Below the pieces are notes generated by a model, which worked only from the letters and a program-made list of their open reading frames with translations, searched no databases and had not been told where the DNA came from. From Holophagales bacterium UBA5066 (GTDB lineage Bacteria; Acidobacteriota; Thermoanaerobaculia; UBA5066), in the NCBI GenBank assembly GCA_002414905.1, contig DIAY01000107.1:1-64000 (forward strand): a DNA stretch of 64,000 bases, in the 5' to 3' direction. The stretch's first letter is position 1. Every line of letters begins with the position of its first letter. The position numbers and the translations under genes were made by a program. Shown in pieces: positions 34,352 to 42,420 of this stretch.

Positions 34352-35675
34352 AGTCGTGCGCTTCCGTCACCCGGACCTTCACGATGGCGCCGGGGCGCGG
34401 GACGAATCCCTCGGGCACGTCGTTGACCAGGAGCTTCCCGTCGATCTCGGGCGCCTGACGCTTCAGGCGTCCCTCGAGGAGGAGGTCCGATTCGGCAGAG
34501 ACCCCTTCGAGGATTGCCTCGTGGACCTTCCCCTTCAGGAGGCGGTTCTTCCGGCGGGAGATCTCGCGCTGGGCCTCCATGACGGCCGCGCAGCGCTCGC
34601 CTTTCACTCTGGCAGGGATCGGGTCTCCCAGGCCCTCGGCGCCGGACCCGGGTTCCGGCGAGTAGGGGAAGACGCCGAGGTGGTCAACCTCGACCTCCTT
34701 CACGAAGGAAAGGAGCTCCTCGAAGTCGGCCTCGGTCTCGGACGGGAATCCGGCGATGAACGTCGTTCGCAGGGCGATCCCCGGAACCGTCTCCCGCATG
34801 CCGGCGAACATACGGGCGTAGCTCTCCGGATCGCCACCCCGGCGCATCGCGGCGAGGACACGGCGAGACACGTGCTGGAGCGGGATGTCGACGTACGGGA
34901 CGAAGCGGGGCTCCTCGGCCATGAGCGCGAGGACCGACTCGTGCAGCGTCCTCGGGTAGGCATAGAGGAAGCGGATCCACGGAAAGCCCGTCTCGGCGAG
35001 GAGCGTCCGCACGAGCGTGGCGAGCCCCTCCCGCCCGAGCCCGGCGTCCTCGCCATAGCGGGTCGTGTCCTGCGAGATCAGGACGAGCTCGGAGACCCCC
35101 TGGGCCTCGAGCGAGAGCGCCTCGCGGACGAGCGACTCGACGCTGCGCGACCGCTGGAGCCCGCGCATCTGCGGGATGGTGCAGAACGTGCAGGGGTTGT
35201 TGCACCCCTCGGCGACCTTCAGGTAGGCATAGCCTCGCCGTCCCGTCAGGACGCGCGGCGCCAGGTCGTCGTAGAGACGCGTGGCGAGCGGCTTGACCGT
35301 GAAACGCGGGAGCGACGGGAGCCCGAGCGCCGCGGCCGGCGCCTTTTCGAGCTCGTCGAGCCCGATGAAGTGGTCGACCTCCGGGATCTCCGCCGCCAGC
35401 TCGGCGCCGTACTTCTGGACCATGCACCCCGCGACGACCACCCGGTCGATCTCCCCCGCCTCCTTGCGCCGGACCTGCTCGAGGACGGCGTTCACCGACT
35501 CCTCCTTGGCCTGGTCGATGAACCCGCAGGTGTTGACGATGACGACCCGGGAGGTGTCCGGGTCGCCGAGCGCCAGCCCCTCGCGCTGGAGATAGCCCAG
35601 CATCACCTCGGTGTCGACGAGGTTCTTCGGGCAGCCGAGGGAGACGATTCCGACGGAGGGGAGCTTCAGGGTCAT
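34323..35675 (-). CDS. rimO: Ribosomal protein S12 methylthiotransferase RimO
   Basis: A 450-residue radical SAM methylthiotransferase. N-terminal UPF0004 domain with cluster cysteines Cys15, Cys50 and Cys84; radical SAM cluster Cys158-x3-Cys162-x2-Cys165; C-terminal TRAM domain from about 385. The start SLGCPKNLVDTE is the RimO rather than MiaB signature. It adds a methylthio group to an Asp of ribosomal protein S12. A -10 element, TACAAT at 35727-35722, lies about 50 bases upstream. Confidence 0.95.
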   Translation of the reverse strand: MTLKLPSVGIVSLGCPKNLVDTEVMLGYLQREGLALGDPDTSRVVIVNTCGFIDQAKEESVNAVLEQVRRKEAGEIDRVVVAGCMVQKYGAELAAEIPEVDHFIGLDELEKAPAAALGLPSLPRFTVKPLATRLYDDLAPRVLTGRRGYAYLKVAEGCNNPCTFCTIPQMRGLQRSRSVESLVREALSLEAQGVSELVLISQDTTRYGEDAGLGREGLATLVRTLLAETGFPWIRFLYAYPRTLHESVLALMAEEPRFVPYVDIPLQHVSRRVLAAMRRGGDPESYARMFAGMRETVPGIALRTTFIAGFPSETEADFEELLSFVKEVEVDHLGVFPYSPEPGSGAEGLGDPIPARVKGERCAAVMEAQREISRRKNRLLKGKVHEAILEGVSAESDLLLEGRLKRQAPEIDGKLLVNDVPEGFVPRPGAIVKVRVTEAHDYDLVGRVVA

Positions 35676-35721
35676 TCGAGGGTTCCTCGGACGGCGCTAT
35701 CGACCGCCGCGCGAACCTTTG

Positions 35722-35727
35722 ATTGTA
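35722..35727 (-). promoter_or_regulatory. -10 element of the rimO-ribF unit
   Basis: TACAAT on the minus strand, 47 bases before the rimO ATG. The -35 zone falls in the large palindrome at 35737-35766, and no TTGACA-like element is seen. Confidence 0.4.
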
Positions 35728-35736
35728 CCCGCCGCC

Positions 35737-35766
35737 CTCCTCCGGGGCCTCGAGGCCCCGGAGGAG
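35737..35766. terminator. Perfect 30-base palindrome downstream of the aromatic fusion gene
   Basis: A 15-base arm starting CTCCTCCGGGG and its exact complement, with no unpaired bases except the loop itself. It begins 31 bases after the stop codon of the gene at 35797-37851 on the minus strand. There is no T-tract, so it may act as a Rho-type or mRNA-end-protecting hairpin, or as a binding site. Confidence 0.5.
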
Positions 35767-35796
35767 AGGAATCCGGGCACTGCGGACGCGCCGGCG

Positions 35797-37851
35797 TCAC
35801 GGCATCTTCACGCCCAGGGCCTGGGCAATCCGGCGGAGGTCTCCCATCATCGCGGAGAAGAGGTCGGGCGTCAGGGCCTGGGCACCGTCGCAGAGCGCCT
35901 CGGCGGGCCTCGGGTGGACCTCCACGATCACGCCGTCGGCCCCCGCCGCGAGCGCGGCGCGTGCCATGGGTGCCACGAACGCCGTGACTCCCATCGCGTG
36001 TGACGGGTCGACGATGACCGGCAGGTGGGAACGGGCCTTGAGAACCTGCACCGCCCCGAGGTCGAGGGTGTTTCGCGTCGAGGTCTCGAAGGTCCGGATG
36101 CCGCGCTCGCAGAGGACGACGTGCCGGTTCCCCGCCGAGAGGATGTACTCCGCCGCCAGGAGGAGCTCCTCCACCGAGGACATCATTCCGCGCTTCAGGA
36201 GGACCGGACGCTTGCTCTGCCCGACTTCCTTCAGGAGCGCGAAGTTCTGCATGTTCCTCGCGCCGATCTGGAGCATGTCAGCCGTCAGCGCCATTTTCTC
36301 GACGTCCTCCGGCGACATCACCTCCGTGACGATCGGCAAGCCGTACTCCTGGCCGGCCCGGACGAGGATGTCGAGCCCCGCCATCCCGAGCCCCTGGAAG
36401 GCATAGGGGCTCGTGCGCGGCTTGAAGACGCCTCCCCTGAGGACCCGGCCGCCCCCTTCCCTCACGATCCGCGCCGCCTCGAAGACCTGGTCTTCGTTCT
36501 CGACGGCGCACGGCCCCGCCACGACGACGAACCCTTCGCCGAAGACGACGTCGCCGACCTTGACGAGCGTGCGGCCGGCCTCGTCGCCGGCACGCCTCGC
36601 GGCGAGTGGATACGCCACCTTGATCTCGGAGGCGAGAGGGGCCACCGCCGGCAGAGGCGGGGCCGCCGGCTCGGCCGGCGAGAGGTCGACGTCCTTCGGG
36701 ACCTGCAGGGACGGGTCCGTTTTTCGCGGGTAGCAGCCGAGGACGCGCAGGTACCGGGCATTCCGGCCGATCCCCTCGAGAGCCGTCGCGACGCGCGGCT
36801 CCTCCACGTTCCCTTCGATGTCGACGTAGAACTGGTACTCCCAGGGTGTGTTCTGCATCGAGCGGCTCTCGAGCTTCGTCATGTTCACCGAAGCCCTGGC
36901 CAGCTCGGAGAGGCACCTCTCGAGCGCGCCGTCCTTGTGGTCGGTCACCAGCAGGAGCGAGGTCCGGCAGGGGATCCGGGCGTCGAATCGGAACCGCTTC
37001 TTGTGAACGACGACGAACCGGGTCTGGTTGTTGCGCTGGTTGGAGACGTCGCGACGGAGGACGACGAGGCCGTGGAGCTCACCCGCCTCGACGCTCGCGA
37101 TCGCGGCGTTCTCCTCGCTCCCCAGCTCCTTCACCCTCGAGACGCTCGCGGCCGTATCGAAGAAGCTCTCCGCGGTCGCTCCGGGGAGGCTCTCGAGGAA
37201 CTCGGAGCACTGCATGAGAGCCTGCGGGTGGGAGTAGATCCGCTTCAGGCGGGCCAGCGGGGCCTTCGCGATTCCGAGCAGACAGTGCTCGACCGGCCAG
37301 ATCTCCTCGCCCATGATGTGGAGCTTCGACGTCCCGAGCAGACCGTAGGTCTCGTTGATGCTCCCGGCGACCGAATTCTCGAGAGGCAGGATCGCGTAGT
37401 CGCACTCGTCCCTCTCGACGGCGTCGACCGCCTGCCCGAACGAGCGATAGCCGACGAAGATCGGCTCCTCGGGACGGTCCCCGAAGAACTTCCGCCCCGC
37501 GAGGTGGCTGTAGGCGCCTTCGGCCCCCTGGAACGCGACACGCAGGACGTCCGGCTCGGGCGCCTCGTTCGCTTCGCGCGTCAGCCGGCTCTCCTGGCGC
37601 CGCACGGAGGCCTCGATGACGTCGCGGAAGATCTTGACGACGTGGAAGGCGTTCAGGCCCCTCTTCTGGGCCTCCCGGCCGACCCGGGAGAGGAGATCGC
37701 GCTCCCGCTCCAGATCCCTCAGCGAGAGGTCCGGCTCCCGGCTCTTCAGCGCCGCCACCTCGTCGACGACTGCCGACCGCTCGGAGAGGAGGTCGAGGAG
37801 CGCCGCGTCGATCCGGTCGAGCGCCGAACGGACTTTCGGCAGATCGCTCAC
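35797..37851 (-). CDS. Fused chorismate mutase, prephenate dehydratase and DAHP synthase
   Basis: A single 684-residue frame carries three enzymes of aromatic amino acid synthesis. Residues 1-90: AroQ-type chorismate mutase helices (RIDAALLDLLSERSAVVDEVA). Residues 103-285: prephenate dehydratase, with catalytic region N-N-Q-T-R-F at 274-279. Residues 295-375: ACT domain with ESR (328-330), the phenylalanine sensor. After a Pro/Ala linker (390-410), residues 425-684: type I DAHP synthase of the AroF/KDO8P-like class, AGPCAVEN 445-452 and FKPRTSPYAFQGLG 476-489. So the first pathway step and the two last steps to phenylpyruvate are joined, with a Phe sensor in between. The GTG at 37851 was chosen (GGAG just before); GTG 37860 is also possible. 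All motifs are intact, arguing against an assembly artefact. Confidence 0.93.
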   Translation of the reverse strand: MSDLPKVRSALDRIDAALLDLLSERSAVVDEVAALKSREPDLSLRDLERERDLLSRVGREAQKRGLNAFHVVKIFRDVIEASVRRQESRLTREANEAPEPDVLRVAFQGAEGAYSHLAGRKFFGDRPEEPIFVGYRSFGQAVDAVERDECDYAILPLENSVAGSINETYGLLGTSKLHIMGEEIWPVEHCLLGIAKAPLARLKRIYSHPQALMQCSEFLESLPGATAESFFDTAASVSRVKELGSEENAAIASVEAGELHGLVVLRRDVSNQRNNQTRFVVVHKKRFRFDARIPCRTSLLLVTDHKDGALERCLSELARASVNMTKLESRSMQNTPWEYQFYVDIEGNVEEPRVATALEGIGRNARYLRVLGCYPRKTDPSLQVPKDVDLSPAEPAAPPLPAVAPLASEIKVAYPLAARRAGDEAGRTLVKVGDVVFGEGFVVVAGPCAVENEDQVFEAARIVREGGGRVLRGGVFKPRTSPYAFQGLGMAGLDILVRAGQEYGLPIVTEVMSPEDVEKMALTADMLQIGARNMQNFALLKEVGQSKRPVLLKRGMMSSVEELLLAAEYILSAGNRHVVLCERGIRTFETSTRNTLDLGAVQVLKARSHLPVIVDPSHAMGVTAFVAPMARAALAAGADGVIVEVHPRPAEALCDGAQALTPDLFSAMMGDLRRIAQALGVKMP

Positions 37852-37905
37852 CGGCTCCACCGTCGCCGCGCCGCCGGCGCGGCCGCACCACCGTCGCGGA
37901 GGGGT

Positions 37906-37937
37906 CCGGGGAAACCGGACGGGACCGGGTTCCCCGG
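37906..37937. repeat. Single palindromic repeat related to the 11.9 kb array
   Basis: GGGGAAACCGG and CCGGGTTCCCC pair with one mismatch around a 6-base loop, closed by outer CC/GG pairs. The arms match those of the tandem array at 11881-12101. It sits between asnS and the next gene on the minus strand and probably ends asnS transcripts. Confidence 0.6.
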
Positions 37938-37939
37938 CC

Positions 37940-39247
37940 TCATGGGTAGATCCTGTAGAGCATCCTCGGGTACGGGATGCACTCGCGCAGGTGCGGTACG
38001 CCGCACATCCAGGCCGTGAAGCGTTCGAGTCCCATGCCGAAGCCCGAGTGCGGGAAGCTCCCGTACTTGCGCACGTCGAGGTACCACTGGAACGCCTCGA
38101 GGGGGAGCTCGTGCTGGCGGATTCGTTCGAGGAGGAGGTCGTGGTCGTGGATCCGCTGCGAGCCACCGATGATCTCGCCGTACCCCTCTGGCGCGAGCAG
38201 GTCGAGGCCGAGGACGACCTCGGGGTCTTTCGGGTCGGGCTGCATGTAGAACGACTTGATCGCCGCCGGGTAGCGCGTGACCATGACAGGCGTGTCGAAG
38301 CCTTCGGCCAGGGCCGTCTCCTCGTCACCTCCGAAGTCGTCCCCGAACTGCACCGGGAAGCCCTTTCCCTTGAGGATTTCCACCGCGTCGCGGTAGTCGA
38401 TTCGCGGGAAATCCTTTCCGACCGTCGCCTCGAGCTTCGCCGTGTCCCGCTCGAGGCGCTTGAGGTCCTCCTTCCGGCGGTCCAGGACCCGGGCCGTCAG
38501 CTCCTTCACGAATTCCTGCGCCAGGTCCATGAGTCCGTCGATCTCGAGGAAAGCGACCTCGGGCTCGACCATCCAGAACTCGCGCAGGTGCCGGCGGGTC
38601 TTCGACTTCTCGGCCCGGAAAGTCGGGCCGAAGCAGTAGACCTTGCCGAGCGCGGCGCAGGCCGGCTCGAGGTAGAGCTGTCCGGACTGGGAGAGGTAGG
38701 CCTTCTCGTCCTCCGTGTACTGCGTCTCGAAGAGGTTCGAGGTCCCCTCGCAGGCGTTCGGCGTCAGGATCGGCGAGTCGATCCTCGTGTAGCCGCGGGA
38801 GTGGTAGAAGTCGTGGATCGCGCTCTCGACCTCGCTGCGGACCTTCAGGATCGCGACCTGCCTGGCGGAACGCAGCCAGAGGTGCCGCTGCGACATCAGG
38901 AAGTCGACGCCGTGCTCCTTCGGGGTGATCGGCCAGTCGTGGCAAAGCGAGAGGACGGTCAACCCCGTCACGCCCAGCTCGACGCCCCCTTCCTGCCGGG
39001 GCGCCTCGCGCACGACCCCGTTCACCTCGAACGACGACTCCTGCGTCAGCTGCCCGGACGCCTCCCAGACCTCGTCCGGGACTTCCTTCTTCACGACGAC
39101 GCACTGGAGGTACCCGGAGCCGTCCCTCAGGACGAGAAAGCGGATCTTCCCGCTGTCGCGCCGGTTGTAGAGCCAGCCCTTCAGCGTGACCGTCTCGCCG
39201 ATGGAGGAGGAAAGGCCGGAAATGGAGGGGGTGATGCCGTTCGACAT
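37940..39247 (-). CDS. asnS: Asparaginyl-tRNA synthetase
   Basis: A 435-residue class IIb synthetase. OB-fold domain at about 15-105; motif 2 in [21 protein letters not shown]; motif 3 [15 protein letters not shown] near the C-terminus. The segment [17 protein letters not shown] and GSQRIHDHD favour AsnRS over AspRS. It charges tRNA-Asn, so Asn-tRNA does not depend only on the amidotransferase route. TAAATT ends 8 bases before the ATG, with no Shine-Dalgarno sequence, a leaderless arrangement. Confidence 0.94.
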   Translation of the reverse strand: MSNGITPSISGLSSSIGETVTLKGWLYNRRDSGKIRFLVLRDGSGYLQCVVVKKEVPDEVWEASGQLTQESSFEVNGVVREAPRQEGGVELGVTGLTVLSLCHDWPITPKEHGVDFLMSQRHLWLRSARQVAILKVRSEVESAIHDFYHSRGYTRIDSPILTPNACEGTSNLFETQYTEDEKAYLSQSGQLYLEPACAALGKVYCFGPTFRAEKSKTRRHLREFWMVEPEVAFLEIDGLMDLAQEFVKELTARVLDRRKEDLKRLERDTAKLEATVGKDFPRIDYRDAVEILKGKGFPVQFGDDFGGDEETALAEGFDTPVMVTRYPAAIKSFYMQPDPKDPEVVLGLDLLAPEGYGEIIGGSQRIHDHDLLLERIRQHELPLEAFQWYLDVRKYGSFPHSGFGMGLERFTAWMCGVPHLRECIPYPRMLYRIYP

Positions 39248-39255
39248 AGGCGCCG

Positions 39256-39261
39256 AATTTA
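39256..39261 (-). promoter_or_regulatory. -10 element of asnS, leaderless spacing
   Basis: TAAATT on the minus strand, 8 bases before the ATG at 39247. The -35 zone has no consensus match. Confidence 0.4.
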
Positions 39262-39299
39262 GCAGGAGCCGGGTCGAACGACCGGCCGGGCCGGCAGGG

Positions 39300-39554
39300 C
39301 TACTTCCCGCGGATGCGAAAGGCCTGGAGGACCGTGAGCGCCTGGGAGATCCGCAGGAGCCTCCGGTTCTTCTTCTGGCCGGCGTCCGCGTCGTCCTGCG
39401 CGACGATCGTTCCGCGAGTCTCGCGCGCGGCCCGTTCGAGCTCGGCCTGGAGTGCGACGAGTTCCTGGGGAAGGAACTTCTTCAGCATCACGCTGTTGAG
39501 CGTCAGGTATCCGTCGGCCAGGTCGGCGGCGGACTTCCACGCGGGAGCAGCCAT
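39300..39554 (-). CDS. Unknown small basic helical protein (84 residues)
   Basis: Not recognised. ATG at 39554 gives 84 residues without signal peptide or membrane segment. Residues 28-48 and 60-80 form two amphipathic helices rich in Lys and Arg ([22 protein letters not shown]). The acidic turn between them is D-D-A-D. A longer reading frame through this region is an antisense shadow of the dehydrogenase gene; only this end is outside it. It lies 53 bases before asnS and is divergent from the dehydrogenase. Nucleic-acid or protein binding is possible but not shown. Confidence 0.6.
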   Translation of the reverse strand: MAAPAWKSAADLADGYLTLNSVMLKKFLPQELVALQAELERAARETRGTIVAQDDADAGQKKNRRLLRISQALTVLQAFRIRGK

Positions 39555-39662
39555 TACCGGGGCAGGATGCGCCCCGGCCGCCCGGCCCGTCAACGCCCGC
39601 GTGCTAGATTCCTCCCCGTCCGCGCGCGGTGCCCCACCGTAGTGCGTCGCAGGAGGCGATTC

Positions 39663-40850
39663 GTGGCATTTCAGGGCGTTGATTTCTTCCAGCTCGACGG
39701 GCTCCTCACCGACGAGGAGAGGGCCGTCCGCGACCTCGTCCGCGACTTCGTCGACCGCGAGGTCCTGCCGATCATCGAAGAGTGCGCCTACGAGGGGCGA
39801 TTCCCCCTCGAGCTCGTCCCGAAGATGGCCGCTTTGAACCTCTTCGGACCGACGATCTCCGAGTACGGGCTGCCGGGCATGTCGAACGTCGCCTACGGGC
39901 TCATCACGCAGGAGCTCGAGAGGGGCGATTCGGGGATCCGGTCGTTCGCGTCCGTCCAGTCGTCCCTCGTCATGTTCCCGATCTGGAAGTACGGATCGAA
40001 GGAGCAGAAGGACCGCTGGATCCCGCTGCTGGCCCGAGGCGAGGCCATCGGCTGCTTCGGCCTCACCGAGCCCGACTTCGGCTCGAACCCGGGAGGCATG
40101 CGCACCGTCGCGAAGAAGGACGGGAACCACTGGGTCCTCAACGGCTCCAAGGCCTGGATCACGAACGGCTCGATCGCGGACGTGGCCGTCGTCTGGGCCA
40201 AGGTCGGCGGATACGAGGGCAGGATCCACGGCTTCCTCGTCGAGAAGGGAACACCCGGGTTCACGACGTCCGAGCACAGGATGAAGATGTCGCTGAGAGC
40301 CGCCGTCACCTCGCAGCTCGCCTTCGAGGACTGCCGGATCCCGCAGGAGAACGTCCTGCCGGGCGTCGACGGTCTCAAGGGACCCCTCTCCTGCCTGACG
40401 CAGGCCCGCTACGGCATCTCCTGGGGCGGCATCGGCTCCGCCATGGCGACCTACTCCTGCGCCCTCGAATACGCCAAGAGCCGCAAGCAGTTCATGGACC
40501 GTCCGATCGCCTCCCACCAGATGGTCCAGGAGAAGCTCGCCTTCATGATCACGGAGATCACGAAGGGGCAGCTTCTGGCCCTCCAGCTCGGCCGGCTGAA
40601 GGATGCCGGGACGATGAAGCCCGAGCACGTCTCCATGGCCAAGCGCAACAACGTCTGGGTCGCCCGGGAGTGCGCGAAGCTGGCGCGCGAGATCCTCGGC
40701 GCGAACGGGATCGTCGGCGAGTACCCCGTCTTCCGGCACCTCGCGAACATCGAATCGGTCTACACCTACGAGGGGACCCACGACATCCACACCCTCGTTC
40801 TGGGCCAGGCCGTGACCGGGATTCCCGCCTACAACCCGCCCGCCGAATAG
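39663..40850 (+). CDS. gcdH: Glutaryl-CoA dehydrogenase
   Basis: A 395-residue acyl-CoA dehydrogenase starting at GTG 39663 behind a strong AGGAGG. The catalytic base is the Glu in TYEGTHDIHTLVLGQAVTGI, and the Arg in GIRSFASVQSSLVM, which binds the glutarate carboxylate in decarboxylating enzymes, is conserved. FAD-binding segments GCFGLTEPDFGS and WITNGS are intact. It oxidises and decarboxylates glutaryl-CoA to crotonyl-CoA, in lysine and tryptophan breakdown. Electron transfer flavoprotein genes are not in view. TAGATT at 39605-39610 is a likely -10 with a leader of about 45 bases. Confidence 0.92.
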   Translation: MAFQGVDFFQLDGLLTDEERAVRDLVRDFVDREVLPIIEECAYEGRFPLELVPKMAALNLFGPTISEYGLPGMSNVAYGLITQELERGDSGIRSFASVQSSLVMFPIWKYGSKEQKDRWIPLLARGEAIGCFGLTEPDFGSNPGGMRTVAKKDGNHWVLNGSKAWITNGSIADVAVVWAKVGGYEGRIHGFLVEKGTPGFTTSEHRMKMSLRAAVTSQLAFEDCRIPQENVLPGVDGLKGPLSCLTQARYGISWGGIGSAMATYSCALEYAKSRKQFMDRPIASHQMVQEKLAFMITEITKGQLLALQLGRLKDAGTMKPEHVSMAKRNNVWVARECAKLAREILGANGIVGEYPVFRHLANIESVYTYEGTHDIHTLVLGQAVTGIPAYNPPAE

Positions 40851-40924
40851 GGGGACGGATCCCCTTCCGGCCGCGCCCGGCGACGATCCGGTCCGGTAGA
40901 CCCCCCGGATCGCCGCTGTCCCTT

Positions 40925-40930
40925 TAGAAT
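40925..40930 (+). promoter_or_regulatory. -10 element before the PATAN gene
   Basis: TAGAAT, with 9 bases to the ATG at 40940. No Shine-Dalgarno sequence fits, so the transcript is probably leaderless. Confidence 0.45.
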
Positions 40931-40939
40931 GCCAACCGG

Positions 40940-42400
40940 ATGGCCATAACCGGGAACCTCCGGACGATGCAGTTGTCGGAGCTGCTCCAATGGCTCTCCA
41001 TGGGGCAGAAGACAGGTACGCTGGCCATTCGGGGCGGCTCGGGAGAGAAGCGGATCTACTTCCAGAACGGGCGGATCATCTCCTCCTCCTCGACGATCGA
41101 ACGCGAGTATCTGGGTCACTTCCTCGTCTCCTACGGCTACATCACAGAGGAGGAGCTGACCAAGGCGATGGAGGTCCAGGAGGAGTCGAAGATCCTCCTG
41201 GGAAAGATCCTCGTCATGATCGGGGCGATCGCCGAAGAAGATCTCGTCGAGCTGATCCGCATCAAGGCCTGCGAGACGATCTTCGACATCTTCCTCTGGC
41301 CGGAGGGGGCGTTTCACTTCATCGACGGCGAGATCCCGCAGCGCCCGATGATCCCCATCGCCATCGACGTCACGGGGATCGTCATGGAGGGCCTGCGCCG
41401 GTTCGACGAGTGGCAGCGGCTCAAGGAGAGGATCGTCTCGATGAGAGACGTCCCGTCCGTGGTCGCGAAGGTCTCGGAGGATTCCCTCGCCGAGCCCCAG
41501 CGAATCATCCTTCGCGCGATGGACGGCGTCCGAAACCTCGCGGAGATCGCCGAGGCGACGCACAATCCCGATTTTCCCGTCGCCAAGCTCGTCTTCGACC
41601 TGCTCGAAAGCGGGCACGTGTCGCTCGTGGCCGCCTCGAGCATCACTCCGCCACGTAGCGGTGAGCTCACGCCGGAAGACCCCTACGAGACCGTCTTCGA
41701 GGAGGCGGCGAACCCTCACTTCGAGGGGATACTCGATACCGCAGACGAGCTGAACATCCCACCGCCACCCGCGGACGGCCGCCCTCCGGCCCCGAAGGAC
41801 TTCACGCGATTCCTTCGCCGCGGCCCCGACAGCAGCGGACACGCTCTTCGCCCGCAGGGCCCGGTGACGACTTCGATGGCCGCGCCCGTCGCCGCTCCGC
41901 CCCCGGCGCCACCGCCCTCGACGAGCTTCCGGCCGGCCCCGCCCGTATCCGGGCCCGTCTCGCCACCGACGTCCGGCTCGTTCAGGACCACGGACCGGTC
42001 CGCGCCCTCGTTCCTCGAGGTGGGAGCTCCACCCTCATCCGTCCCCTGGCCCCCGGCCTCCGCCGTGTTCCGTGCGCCCCAGACCGCCGGAACGCCTCCC
42101 GTATCGGTCTCCCTCCGCCCGCAACAGGCGCAGACGCCCCCGCCTTCGCAGGGAGGCCTGCCCGCGCCTCCCACCACCTCCTTCTCGAGCGCGATCGCCT
42201 CGTCGTCCATCCCATCCCTGACGCGGCCGATGGAAGAGCTCATGTCCTGGTCGTTCACGCCGAACGAAGCGTTCATCCTGTCCCGGATCAACGGCCTGTG
42301 GGACGTCCGCTCGATCGCGAAGATCAGCCCCTTCCCGGAGGGAGAGGTCCGCAGGGTCTTCGAGAAGCTGCACGACGGCGGGCTCATCCGCTGGCGCTGA
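40940..42400 (+). CDS. DUF4388 (PATAN) domain signalling protein
   Basis: A 486-residue protein. Residues 1-105 start as a PATAN domain (GNLRTMQLSELLQWLSMGQKTGTLAI, then a strand with IYFQNGRIISS), and a second helical part runs to about 240, including SRINGLWDVRSIAKI-like elements repeated at the C-terminus (440-486). Residues 255-430 form a Pro/Ser-rich, low-complexity linker. PATAN proteins occur in gliding, pilus and c-di-GMP circuits and act as adaptor partners. A GGDEF protein follows 20 bases later, so the two probably work together. No catalytic residues are expected. Confidence 0.82.
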   Translation: MAITGNLRTMQLSELLQWLSMGQKTGTLAIRGGSGEKRIYFQNGRIISSSSTIEREYLGHFLVSYGYITEEELTKAMEVQEESKILLGKILVMIGAIAEEDLVELIRIKACETIFDIFLWPEGAFHFIDGEIPQRPMIPIAIDVTGIVMEGLRRFDEWQRLKERIVSMRDVPSVVAKVSEDSLAEPQRIILRAMDGVRNLAEIAEATHNPDFPVAKLVFDLLESGHVSLVAASSITPPRSGELTPEDPYETVFEEAANPHFEGILDTADELNIPPPPADGRPPAPKDFTRFLRRGPDSSGHALRPQGPVTTSMAAPVAAPPPAPPPSTSFRPAPPVSGPVSPPTSGSFRTTDRSAPSFLEVGAPPSSVPWPPASAVFRAPQTAGTPPVSVSLRPQQAQTPPPSQGGLPAPPTTSFSSAIASSSIPSLTRPMEELMSWSFTPNEAFILSRINGLWDVRSIAKISPFPEGEVRRVFEKLHDGGLIRWR

Positions 42401-42420
42401 CCGCAGGATCGAAGCTCCTG

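Noticed and set aside
39555..40790. A minus-strand frame that continues from the 84-residue gene across gcdH.
   Set aside because: Only the last 84 residues lie outside gcdH and have an ATG with sensible composition. The rest is the complement of a clear dehydrogenase gene.
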